64,000 bases of DNA from Thalassococcus sp. S3 (GTDB taxonomy: Bacteria; Pseudomonadota; Alphaproteobacteria; Rhodobacterales; Rhodobacteraceae), in NCBI RefSeq assembly GCF_004216475.1, contig NZ_CP022303.1, positions 3,472,001 to 3,536,000 of the forward strand. The letters run 5' to 3'. Shown piece after piece: positions 1-7,120 of the stretch (positions are counted from its first letter, which is position 1; each line of letters begins with the position of its first letter). The notes under the pieces were generated by a model. It was not told the DNA's origin and did no database searches. It was given only the letters and a program-made list of their open reading frames with translations. The translations under genes and the position numbers were made by a program.

Positions 1-434
1 ATCTGATCAATGCGGGCAAACAGACGATCACGGAATTGCCGCAGACCGCCTATTTCGACAGCGCGCAAAGCTTTGGCATGATCCGTGGCGGCAAGATCGC
101 AATGGCGATCCTGGGCGCCATGGAAGTGGCCGAGAACGGCGATCTGGCCAACTGGATGATCCCGGGCAAGCTGGTTAAGGGCATGGGCGGCGCGATGGAC
201 CTCGTGGCCGGCGTGGGCCGCGTGGTGGTTGTGATGGATCACACCAACAAACACGGGGACAGCAAGGTCCTGACCGAATGTACCCTGCCGCTGACGGGCA
301 AGGGTGTGGTCGACCGGATCATCACCAACCTCGGCGTGATGGATGTGGTCGAAGGCGGGCTGAAGATCGTCGAGACGGCAGATGGCGTCACCGAGGATGA
401 GTTGCGCGCAGCGACACAGGCGACCATTGTCTGA
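1..434 (+). CDS. scoB: 3-oxoacid CoA-transferase subunit B (3' part)
   Basis: The window opens inside this gene. The frame is open from base 3 and leaves about 143 C-terminal residues before the TGA at 432-434. The visible part has stretches typical of the B subunit of succinyl-CoA:3-ketoacid CoA-transferase, including [36 protein letters not shown] and [20 protein letters not shown]. With subunit A, normally encoded just upstream, the enzyme moves CoA from succinyl-CoA to acetoacetate during ketone-body or polyhydroxybutyrate use in the cytoplasm. The N-terminal region, where the catalytic glutamate is expected, lies outside the window. The next gene overlaps this stop, so the two are probably co-translated. 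The family call is firm; the exact substrate is inferred. Confidence 0.93.
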   Translation, partial: LINAGKQTITELPQTAYFDSAQSFGMIRGGKIAMAILGAMEVAENGDLANWMIPGKLVKGMGGAMDLVAGVGRVVVVMDHTNKHGDSKVLTECTLPLTGKGVVDRIITNLGVMDVVEGGLKIVETADGVTEDELRAATQATIV

Positions 435-717
435 ATGGACCATCACCGAAGAGCGTGACGGCAGTAAGGGCCGGTATGTCTTGCGACACGAGGGGCACGA
501 AGCTGAGCTGACCTATTCGGTTCTGTCGGAAAAGACGCGGATTGCCGACCATACCGGAGTGCCGGATGAGCTGCGCGGCACAGGCGCAGGGCTGGCACTG
601 GTCGAGCATTTGGTCAACGACGCCCGGGAGAAAGGCTTCAAGATCGTCCCGCTTTGCCCGTTCGTGAACAGCCAGCGGGCAAAACACCCCGATTGGGCGG
701 ACGTCTTCAACGTTTGA
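427..717 (+). CDS. GNAT-family N-acetyltransferase, short YjdJ type
   Basis: A 96-residue protein starting at a TTG (427) that overlaps the end of scoB by 8 bases. An earlier in-frame start would lie deep inside scoB and is unlikely. The acetyl-CoA binding signature RGTGAG is at about residues 50-55, preceded by a short beta-rich half, and the PLCPFV strand is at about 75-80. This matches the very short GNAT proteins of the YjdJ group, which carry only the core acetyl-CoA fold. Its substrate is unknown. The overlap with scoB suggests translational coupling, which says little about function because such stand-alone GNATs move between operons. Confidence 0.8.
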   Translation: MSEWTITEERDGSKGRYVLRHEGHEAELTYSVLSEKTRIADHTGVPDELRGTGAGLALVEHLVNDAREKGFKIVPLCPFVNSQRAKHPDWADVFNV

Positions 718-779
718 CGCAAAGAGTACGGCCATCAGCGTCCCGGTAATGTGCGAGAGCGGTCATCGACCGCCCCGTT

Positions 780-1595
780 TCACTTCATGGCTGCAAACGC
801 GCAGCCGTCGGTGATCAATTCGGGCGGTGTCTTGCAGAGCCCCTTGGCCACTTGAAACGCCGCCAGAACCTTTGGCACGTAGTCCCTTGTTTCCGAAAAG
901 GGCGGCACACCGGCATGTTTGTGTACCGACCCCTCCCCCGCGTTGTAGCCGGCCAGAACGAGGATGGGATCGCGGTTAAACTCTGTCATTAGCCAGTCGA
1001 GATACTTCACCCCACCGGCAATGTTCTCTTCGACGGAAAAGCTGTCGGTCACACCAAATCGCGCGGCGGTGTCAGGCATCAGCTGCATCAGGCCAGAAGC
1101 TCCGGCACTGCTGACGGCGTCGGTGCGACCGGCGGATTCAACCGAAATGACAGCCAGAACAAGTGCCGGGGACACCTGGGTGCCGATCGTGGAACGAAGA
1201 ATAGGAACACCGCGCGCCTTTGCGATATCCTGAAGGTGCTGCAGCCTTGGCGTCGGCACACCGGCACCCTGCCCCTTGATCGTCTGAAGCGCTTCATCCA
1301 ACCGTCCCGGACCGGTGGCCGCCAGATCGGGTGACACCCGCTCCCAGAACCAGGCATATCGACCCGGCGTTCCGGCTCTTGGACTTGGCGCGTCCTGGGG
1401 CTCCGCCTCGGCGTCGGGGGATGCCACCTGTTCCTCCGGGTCTATCTGTACGGTGATACGGCTGCGCTGTCCGGGCTTGGGAGGTTTGATGCGCTTGGCC
1501 TCGAATTCCGGAAACGGCTTGGGGCCGTTGGCCGTCACCGGATCCGCCAACAGCCCGACAAGGGCAAGCCCACAAATACATGCGCGTGCAATCAC
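780..1595 (-). CDS. lytic transglycosylase, SLT domain, secreted
   Basis: A 271-residue protein with an N-terminal signal-like segment (hydrophobic residues about 8-20), a Pro/Glu-rich linker (about 30-80) and a C-terminal goose-lysozyme-type SLT domain. The catalytic glutamate is in ISVESAGR (E153). It is followed by the family motifs GLMQLMP (168-174), NIAGGVKYLDWL (191-202) and AGYNAGEG (215-222). Such enzymes cleave murein between N-acetylmuramic acid and N-acetylglucosamine in the periplasm, leaving 1,6-anhydro ends. It is transcribed away from the tad pilus locus. Several envelope-spanning machines use a dedicated transglycosylase to pass the cell wall, so a role in pilus assembly is possible but inferred only from position. 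Confidence 0.9.
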   Translation of the reverse strand: MIARACICGLALVGLLADPVTANGPKPFPEFEAKRIKPPKPGQRSRITVQIDPEEQVASPDAEAEPQDAPSPRAGTPGRYAWFWERVSPDLAATGPGRLDEALQTIKGQGAGVPTPRLQHLQDIAKARGVPILRSTIGTQVSPALVLAVISVESAGRTDAVSSAGASGLMQLMPDTAARFGVTDSFSVEENIAGGVKYLDWLMTEFNRDPILVLAGYNAGEGSVHKHAGVPPFSETRDYVPKVLAAFQVAKGLCKTPPELITDGCAFAAMK

Positions 1596-1917
1596 CTGGT
1601 TCTCACTGCTCGTTTGTTTTGAGCCCTGTTAACACGTGCTGTCCGGCTTAACGCAGCCGCTGTTTCCGGATTTGCGATAATTCACTGGAAAGGTGACCTT
1701 TTTGTCGCTCGCTTGAACGATCCGCCCAAAGAGCACCGAAAAACCGGTAAAGAAAAATGAATAAGGCGCGAAATTCCTCCCGAGCGCCCAATTTCCGCCA
1801 CAGGCCAACGTCAAAACCGGTGTCACTCCGAAGCGGACAGCATCAAGAGAGAGACACGATGCATCACGGTCCGCAACGGTAAGTGTAACTGAATGATCCT
1901 TTGGAGGGACCTTAACA
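1596..1917. other. intergenic region between transglycosylase and flp
   Basis: These 322 bases separate the divergent transglycosylase and flp genes and must hold promoters for both. I see no convincing coding frame and no TTAA-N7-TTAA CtrA-type site. Two TTAA tetramers occur at 1629 and 1648, but they are 15 bases apart. The only clear signal is the strong ribosome-binding site GGAGGG at 1903-1908, ten bases before the flp start. Confidence 0.6.
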
Positions 1918-2097
1918 ATGATCAAGTTCATCAAAAACTTCCGCAAAGACGAAGACGGCGCCGTGACGGTTGACTGGGTTGTGCTGACGGCTGCTGTTGC
2001 CGCTCTGGCCGCAGCTGCATACGGCTCCATCGAATCCGGTTCGAGCGCTGTGACTGCAGGCACCTCGACCTACATGGGCACGCAGATCCCGACCTAA
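1918..2097 (+). CDS. flp: Flp-type type IVb prepilin
   Basis: A 59-residue prepilin that opens the tad locus. A basic leader of 14 residues (MIKFIKNFRKDEDG) ends in glycine, followed by AVTVDWVVLTAAVAALAAAA, the hydrophobic helix that would form the pilus core. Cleavage by the CpaA/TadV peptidase after Gly14 would release a 45-residue pilin. The canonical Flp signature is G/XXXXEY; here positions +5 and +6 are Asp and Trp. The start at 1918 is supported by GGAGGG ten bases upstream. A second, similar prepilin follows after a strong hairpin, so this first gene may be expressed above the rest of the locus. It is the likely major pilin. Confidence 0.88.
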   Translation: MIKFIKNFRKDEDGAVTVDWVVLTAAVAALAAAAYGSIESGSSAVTAGTSTYMGTQIPT

Positions 2098-2131
2098 GCC
2101 TCTGACCTGACGGCTTACGTTTAAGAAGAAC

Positions 2132-2167
2132 AAGGGACCGTGTCCTGATACAGGGCACGGTCCCTTT
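2132..2167 (+). terminator. strong hairpin between the two prepilin genes
   Basis: AAGGGACCGTG at 2132-2142 pairs perfectly with CACGGTCCCTT at 2156-2166. The inner bases CCTG/CAGG extend the stem to about 16 pairs with one T-G wobble and a three-base ATA loop. Only three T residues follow, so it may act as a partial terminator or as a 3' stabiliser of the flp message. Either would set a high pilin to machinery ratio. Confidence 0.7.
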
Positions 2168-2203
2168 GCCGATCTGCTGGCTGCCACCAAAAGGGGACGC
2201 GCG

Positions 2204-2377
2204 ATGCTGAAACGGATTTTGGGCTTTTGTAAAAGGGAAGACGGTGCGGTCACTGTGGACTGGGTCGTTTTGTGCGCCGGTTTGGCCCTGCTGGCCGCCG
2301 TGATCGCAGGCGCGATGCGGGCCGGAACGTTGAGCACGACAGGCGGCCTTGTCGCCTATATGAGCGGCTTGATCTGA
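2204..2377 (+). CDS. second Flp-type prepilin-like protein
   Basis: A 57-residue protein with the same layout as the first pilin: a basic leader of 14 residues ending in REDG, then AVTVDWVVLCAGLALLAAVI as hydrophobic helix and a short hydrophilic tail. It shares the block DGAVTVDWVVL with the upstream pilin, including Asp at +5 and Trp at +6 of the predicted mature protein. It carries a cysteine within the helix, which the first pilin lacks. It could be a minor pilin, an initiator, or a second major pilin used under other conditions. The ATG at 2204 is preceded by AAGGGG. It lies upstream of cpaB and is probably co-transcribed with it. Confidence 0.8.
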   Translation: MLKRILGFCKREDGAVTVDWVVLCAGLALLAAVIAGAMRAGTLSTTGGLVAYMSGLI

Positions 2378-2504
2378 TCGTTCACATTGTCGCGGAACGT
2401 CGCAATCTGACCCATAGCGCTCCATGCTTTGGCCACAGTCCCAGATGAAAATCATCCCGAGCTAGAGACACCGGGACAACCCGGGGCAATGGAAAGGTGT
2501 AGTC

Positions 2505-3362
2505 ATGCGTATGGTATTTGGATTGGTACTGCTGGTCGGTCTGGGACTTGCTGGCGGAGCGGTCATGATGGCCAAGAATTATATTTCGGCTTATCAGAAT
2601 GAGCTGGCGAATGAGCGCGCCGCGCGCGCTCAAGTTGTGCCCACCGTTGACGTCATCGTCTCGGAACGCCCCCTGAAATACGGCGAAGTCCTGGCCAAGG
2701 AAGATGTTCGCGTTGTCCGCTGGCCCGAAAACGCCCTGCCGGAAGGGATCTTCACGGATATGTCGGTGCTTTTCCCTGAGGGAGGCGACAATCGCCGGTT
2801 TGTGTTGCGGGCGATGGAAAAGGACGAGGCCATCATGGCCATCAAAGTCACCGAACCGGGAGAGGATGCGGGCCTGACATCGCGGCTGGAGCGTGGAATG
2901 CGGGCCTTTGCGATCCGGGTCGATGTGGCCAGCGGTGTCTCCGGCTTCTTGCGCCCGGGCGACCGTGTAGACGTCTATTGGACCGGAAGCGTCGACAGGA
3001 TCTCTGACAACGCCCGGGGCGATGTCACCAAACTAATCGAAGCCGGTGTCAAACTCATCGCGGTGGACCAAACCGCGGGCGGTGACCTTGAGGAGGCTGT
3101 GATCGCGCGAACTGTCACTGTGGCCGTTCGGCCTGAACAGGTTGCGGCACTGGCTCAGGCCCAAACGACGGGCAGCTTGTCTTTGTCGCTCGTCGGCGCG
3201 GATGACGATACGATTGCCGGCGGCATCGAAATAGACCAGCGGACTTTGTTGGGGATCGAAACAGCGCAAATCGAAGCGCAGGCCGAAGAAGAAAAGGTTT
3301 GCACGATCCGCACCCGTCGCGGCGCAGAGGTCGTCGAAATTCCGATCCCCTGCACAAATTGA
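2505..3362 (+). CDS. cpaB: Flp pilus assembly protein CpaB/RcpC
   Basis: A 285-residue protein with one N-terminal membrane segment (about residues 4-23), followed by a periplasmic SAF-type domain beginning near VDVIVSERPLKYGEVLAKED. A second conserved block, RAFAIRVDVASGVSGFLRPG, precedes the motif GDRVDVYW. This order is characteristic of CpaB/RcpC, an inner-membrane-anchored periplasmic component that works with the secretin and may contact the cell wall. The C-terminal tail has two cysteines (in VCTIRTR and PIPCTN) that could form a disulfide. A clear terminator-like hairpin follows at 3383, so cpaC may be transcribed partly from its own promoter. Confidence 0.92.
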   Translation: MRMVFGLVLLVGLGLAGGAVMMAKNYISAYQNELANERAARAQVVPTVDVIVSERPLKYGEVLAKEDVRVVRWPENALPEGIFTDMSVLFPEGGDNRRFVLRAMEKDEAIMAIKVTEPGEDAGLTSRLERGMRAFAIRVDVASGVSGFLRPGDRVDVYWTGSVDRISDNARGDVTKLIEAGVKLIAVDQTAGGDLEEAVIARTVTVAVRPEQVAALAQAQTTGSLSLSLVGADDDTIAGGIEIDQRTLLGIETAQIEAQAEEEKVCTIRTRRGAEVVEIPIPCTN

Positions 3363-3382
3363 TGGTATTTCAGTGCTTTGAG

Positions 3383-3410
3383 AGCCGGTCTGCTTAACGG
3401 ACCGGCTTTT
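3383..3410 (+). terminator. Rho-independent-like terminator after cpaB
   Basis: AGCCGGTC (3383-3390) pairs with GACCGGCT (3400-3407) around a nine-base loop and is followed by a short T run. It lies 21 bases past the cpaB stop and divides the tad locus into a pilin/cpaB part and a cpaC-onward part, unless readthrough occurs. Confidence 0.7.
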
Positions 3411-3420
3411 GCAATATTGA

Positions 3421-3443
3421 TTGATGTGACTTATCCACATCAA
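3421..3443. promoter_or_regulatory. small inverted repeat containing a consensus DnaA box
   Basis: TTGATGTG at 3421-3428 and CACATCAA at 3436-3443 form a perfect eight-base inverted repeat. The segment TTATCCACA at 3431-3439 is an exact match to the consensus DnaA box. It is isolated in the leader of cpaC, just after the cpaB terminator. It could be a second hairpin, a regulatory site or chance. Confidence 0.35.
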
Positions 3444-3555
3444 TCTTTTCTCGGAAATCCTTGATTATTGCAAAAAAAAACAAGTTCACGCAAACTAGCG
3501 TAAATTTCGGGCAGCAAGACCCGGCGAAAGAGGCGTGATCGGAGAGGCAGGTCAC

Positions 3556-4980
3556 ATGAAATTGAGTAATTGGATCAAGGCGGGCCTGGTCGGGCTTGCA
3601 CTTGTTTCGTTCCCGGTCGCAAACGTTGCACAGGCTGAAACGCTGCGTGTTGTGAAAAAAGGCACGGCATCGACGCTTAACGTGCCCATGAACCGCGCCG
3701 TGGTGGTCGAAAGTGACATCCCCTTTTCAGAACTCAGCATCGCCAATCCCGGCATTGCGGATATCTCGTCGCTGTCGGACCGCACGATTTATGTCCTGGG
3801 CAAATCACCTGGTTTGACGACGCTGACCTTGCTGGATGCAAGCGGACGGCTGATCACGAATGTTGACGTGAAAGTCGCAGCGGACGTCACTGAATTCAAA
3901 GAGCGTCTTCGCCAGATTCTGCCCGGCGAGCGGATCGAGGTGCGCACGGCCAATGACGGGATCGTGCTGTCTGGGACAGTGTCGAGCGCGCAACGCCTGC
4001 AGAGAGCGCTTGATCTGGCGGAACGATATGCGCCGGAACGCGTGTCGAACCTGATGAGCGTTGGTGGCGTACAGCAGGTAATGCTGAAGGTGCGCTTTGC
4101 CGAGATGCAGCGCTCGGTCTCGAAAAGCCTCAGCGCATCGCTTGCGCTTGATAACGGGGGCCTGGGCGGAAACGTTGGCGTGAATGGCGGTTCCGGCTCT
4201 TTGAACACCTCCGGAGCCGTGACCAATGCAATCGGCGGCGATATTCCGGCCAACAATGACAATGCAGGCGCGATCCTTTTCGGTTTCAGCTCGGGATCCC
4301 TGAAAGTTGGCCTTCTCCTTGAGGCGCTTGAGCAGAAAGGCGTCGTGCGCACCCTCGCCGAACCCAACCTGACCGCTCTGTCGGGTCAGGAGGCCAAGTT
4401 CCTCGCGGGTGGCGAATATCCGGTTCCCGTCAGCCAGGACGGGGGCGAGATCAGTGTCGAGTTCAAGCCATTCGGGATCGAGTTGAACTTCATCCCGCGT
4501 GTTGTTGACCAGGATATCATCAACCTGGAGCTCAACGCAGCGGTGTCCGATATCGATCCGACGAACGGATTTTCTGTGAACGGGTTCGAAATTGACGCTT
4601 TCACCCGGCGGGAAACCTCCACGACGGTGGAAATGCGCGATGGCGAAAGCTTTGCGATCGCGGGCCTGATCGAAGACAACTTTCTCGACAACAACCGCCA
4701 GCTTCCATGGATCGGGGATATCCCCGTGCTGGGGGCGTTGTTCCGCAGTGCTGACTATCAACGTGAGCAGACCGAACTGGTGATCATCATTACGGCGCAT
4801 CTGGTGTCCCCGACACGGGGCGAGACGCTTGCCTTGCCGACTGACCGGGTCAAGCCGCCCACCGAACGCGATCTGTTCCTCTTTGGACGCACGGCGTCCG
4901 GCAACAGACCCCAGCGGGGCGCTGTGGGCGAGGTTGCCAAGCAGGATTTCAGCGGCTCTTACGGCTATGTGATGGATTGA
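3556..4980 (+). CDS. cpaC: Flp pilus secretin CpaC/RcpA
   Basis: A 474-residue outer-membrane secretin. The start at 3556 is chosen because GGAGAGG lies ten bases upstream; a GTG seven codons earlier lacks such a site. The signal peptide covers about residues 1-28, ending VANVAQA. It is followed by an N-terminal pilus-secretin domain (about 35-105, with IANPGIADISSLSDRTIYVL), a BON-like region with LRQILPGERIEVR, and the secretin barrel domain from about residue 175 (VMLKVRFAEMQRSV) to LVIIITAHLVSP. A Gly/Asn-rich loop lies within the barrel domain. The protein would form the multimeric channel through which the Flp pilus leaves the cell. The next gene follows after four bases. Confidence 0.95.
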   Translation: MKLSNWIKAGLVGLALVSFPVANVAQAETLRVVKKGTASTLNVPMNRAVVVESDIPFSELSIANPGIADISSLSDRTIYVLGKSPGLTTLTLLDASGRLITNVDVKVAADVTEFKERLRQILPGERIEVRTANDGIVLSGTVSSAQRLQRALDLAERYAPERVSNLMSVGGVQQVMLKVRFAEMQRSVSKSLSASLALDNGGLGGNVGVNGGSGSLNTSGAVTNAIGGDIPANNDNAGAILFGFSSGSLKVGLLLEALEQKGVVRTLAEPNLTALSGQEAKFLAGGEYPVPVSQDGGEISVEFKPFGIELNFIPRVVDQDIINLELNAAVSDIDPTNGFSVNGFEIDAFTRRETSTTVEMRDGESFAIAGLIEDNFLDNNRQLPWIGDIPVLGALFRSADYQREQTELVIIITAHLVSPTRGETLALPTDRVKPPTERDLFLFGRTASGNRPQRGAVGEVAKQDFSGSYGYVMD

Positions 4981-4984
4981 TCAG

Positions 4985-5650
4985 ATGACCCCGAAACGGA
5001 CAATCCCCGCTCTGCTGGTTTTTGGCACGATCACCCTCGCTGCATGTACGACGGATCAGGGTCCTGTCGGAACCGCGTTTTTCCGCGAGGCTGGCGCACA
5101 GGTCGACAGCGGCTTTTTCGGAAATGCCACGGCCAACAATATCATGGTTCAGTCGGGCGAACGGGACTTCGCCATCGATCTTGCCCGCCGCTTTGCCAGT
5201 GAAGTGCCGTCAACGATCACATTCGCCTTTAACAGCGCCCAGCTTGACGAAAGCGCCCGGCAGACCTTGCGGCATCAGGCCGATTGGATCCGCCAATTTC
5301 CCGAGGTCCGGTTTCGCGTGTTTGGACACACCGATGCCGTCGGATCGAATGCGTACAACAAACGCCTTGGTCTAAGGCGGGCCAATGCGGTCGTACACTA
5401 CCTCTCCACCCTGGGGATCAGCCGATCCCGGCTGGAAGCAGTAGTCTCTTTTGGTGAAACAAGGCCGCTGATCGTGACCGAGGGTCGCGAGCGTCGAAAT
5501 CGCCGCACGGTGACCGAGGTGTCGGGCTTCGTCAAACGTCATCCGACGCTTCTGGACGGGAAGTATGCCCAGGTCGTCTATCGCGAATATGTGGAAAGCG
5601 CGACAGGACAGACCAAGCTGACAGGTCTGACCACCCGGACGGACGAATAA
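4985..5650 (+). CDS. OmpA-family lipoprotein of the tad locus
   Basis: A 221-residue predicted lipoprotein. The lipobox LAAC places the lipidated cysteine at residue 21. The OmpA-like peptidoglycan-binding domain spans about residues 70-180 and includes ITFAFNSAQLDESARQ, FRVFGHTDAVGSNAYN and NRRTVTEVSGFV. It sits four bases after the secretin gene, where many tad loci encode CpaD. I see no CpaD-like sequence in this locus, so this protein probably anchors or pilots the secretin to the cell wall. That role is inferred from position. The 204 bases between it and cpaE hold no convincing gene. Confidence 0.85.
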   Translation: MTPKRTIPALLVFGTITLAACTTDQGPVGTAFFREAGAQVDSGFFGNATANNIMVQSGERDFAIDLARRFASEVPSTITFAFNSAQLDESARQTLRHQADWIRQFPEVRFRVFGHTDAVGSNAYNKRLGLRRANAVVHYLSTLGISRSRLEAVVSFGETRPLIVTEGRERRNRRTVTEVSGFVKRHPTLLDGKYAQVVYREYVESATGQTKLTGLTTRTDE

Positions 5651-5854
5651 CAATACCGCTCTCGCGCCGGCATCGTCCAACGAAACCCAACAATTGGAGT
5701 TTTTTGGCCGCAATGTCGCCCAGATTGCCGGTCAGGTTCTACCAAAGGGTGGAGTGTCTTCACCCGGTGGAACAAGACGGGTGATCTTGGGCACGGACGG
5801 AACAAGCCGCTCCAGCAAAAGCTCATGGTCCCCTCATAGCGAGGAGCAGTGGTG

Positions 5855-7093
5855 ATGAGCAGTCCGATGCCACAACCGGAGACAAGTCCGATCACGGCTT
5901 GCACGGTCAGTCGTGATGTTCAGAACTTCGACCTTTTGATCGAAGACATGGAAACCGCGCTTGGGGAATGTTGGGGCGATCTGGGCTTTGCCGAAGCACT
6001 GGCGTTTTTCGGGCAACCCGATGCCGAAGCTCTGGAATTCATCGCCCTTGCCTTGGATGAAAGCGACGAGGACAACCTTGTCCTGATGGGCGAGATCATC
6101 AGCCAAGCCAAGTCGCGCGACATCAAGGTCATCCTGATTGCCGAGGATGTAACACCCGCCTCTCTGCATCAATTGTTGCGCAAGGGCGCGGATGAATTTG
6201 TCCCCTACCCCTTGCCGGAACAGGAATTGCAGGCCGCCATCGACAGGATCCGGCGCACCGAGGAACCGGTTTTGCGCCCGGTCGAAGGCGCCAGCCCGCT
6301 GACATCGGGACATTCGAAAGAAGGCGCGCTGATCGTCGTGCATGGTCTGGCCGGCGGGGTCGGATCGACCACCATGGCCGTGAACCTGGCCTGGGAGCTT
6401 GCCAATCTCCAAAGCGGTGATCAGCAGACGGTGTGCCTGCTCGACCTGGATTTGCAGTTCGGATCGGTCTCGACCTACCTGGATCTGCCGCGACGCGAAG
6501 CAATCTACGAAATGCTCTCGGATACCGAGAACCTGGATGAAGAGGTTTTTGGTCAGGCGCTCATGAGCTTCGAGGACAAGCTGCAAGTGCTCACGGCACC
6601 CTCTGAAATGCTGCCTCTGGATCTGGTATCGCCCGAGGATATCACCCGTGTGATCGAGATGGCGCGCAGTCACTTTGACTATGTGATTGTCGATATGCCG
6701 TCCACGCTGGTCCAATGGTCAGAGACCATCTTGCAAATGTCGCATGTTTATTTCGCGATGCTTGAGCTTGATATGCGGTCGGCCCAGAACGCGCTGCGTC
6801 TGAAGCGGGCGTTGCAATCCGAAGATCTGCCGTTCAACAAACTGCGCTTTGCGTTGAACCGTGCCCCCAAGTTCACCGATCTGAGCGGAAAAAGCAGGGT
6901 CAAACGGATGGCCGAGAGCCTTGGCATCTCAATCGACCTGCAATTGCCCGATGGTGGCAAACCGGTGATGCAGGCCTGTGATCACGGCACGCCGCTATCG
7001 GCGTCGGTCGCGAAGAATCCGTTGCGACGCGAAATCGTCAAGCTGGCGACATCCTTGCACGAAATCGGACAAAGCGCGCCCAAGGCGGCCTGA
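5855..7093 (+). CDS. cpaE: CpaE/TadZ, atypical MinD/ParA-like pilus localisation factor
   Basis: A 412-residue protein. The start is the ATG at 5855, eight bases after GAGGAG; two GTG codons just upstream are also in frame. Residues 15-135 resemble a degenerate receiver domain (VILIAEDVTPASLHQLLRKG, then GADEFVPYPL). The C-terminal two thirds is a MinD/ParA-type domain with LIVVHGLAGGVGSTTMAVNL at about 159-178. The P-loop lacks both the signature lysine and the usual GKT lysine, having GLAGGVGSTT instead. Other family elements remain, such as LLDLDLQFGSVSTYLDL and YVIVDMPSTL. TadZ proteins recruit the pilus machinery to a cell pole. Binding without normal hydrolysis is suggested by the P-loop. 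Confidence 0.92.
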   Translation: MSSPMPQPETSPITACTVSRDVQNFDLLIEDMETALGECWGDLGFAEALAFFGQPDAEALEFIALALDESDEDNLVLMGEIISQAKSRDIKVILIAEDVTPASLHQLLRKGADEFVPYPLPEQELQAAIDRIRRTEEPVLRPVEGASPLTSGHSKEGALIVVHGLAGGVGSTTMAVNLAWELANLQSGDQQTVCLLDLDLQFGSVSTYLDLPRREAIYEMLSDTENLDEEVFGQALMSFEDKLQVLTAPSEMLPLDLVSPEDITRVIEMARSHFDYVIVDMPSTLVQWSETILQMSHVYFAMLELDMRSAQNALRLKRALQSEDLPFNKLRFALNRAPKFTDLSGKSRVKRMAESLGISIDLQLPDGGKPVMQACDHGTPLSASVAKNPLRREIVKLATSLHEIGQSAPKAA

Positions 7094-7120
7094 CCGCGGA
7101 ACAATAACGAGTGAAAAGAC

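Noticed and set aside
1629..1651. Two TTAA motifs upstream of flp as a possible CtrA site
   Set aside because: The spacing is 15 bases, not the 7 expected for a full CtrA site, and they lie almost 300 bases from the flp start.
5694..5853. A TTG-initiated 52-codon frame filling the gap between the OmpA-like gene and cpaE
   Set aside because: No ribosome-binding site, no recognisable sequence and a weak start codon; it is probably an open stretch in GC-rich spacer DNA.
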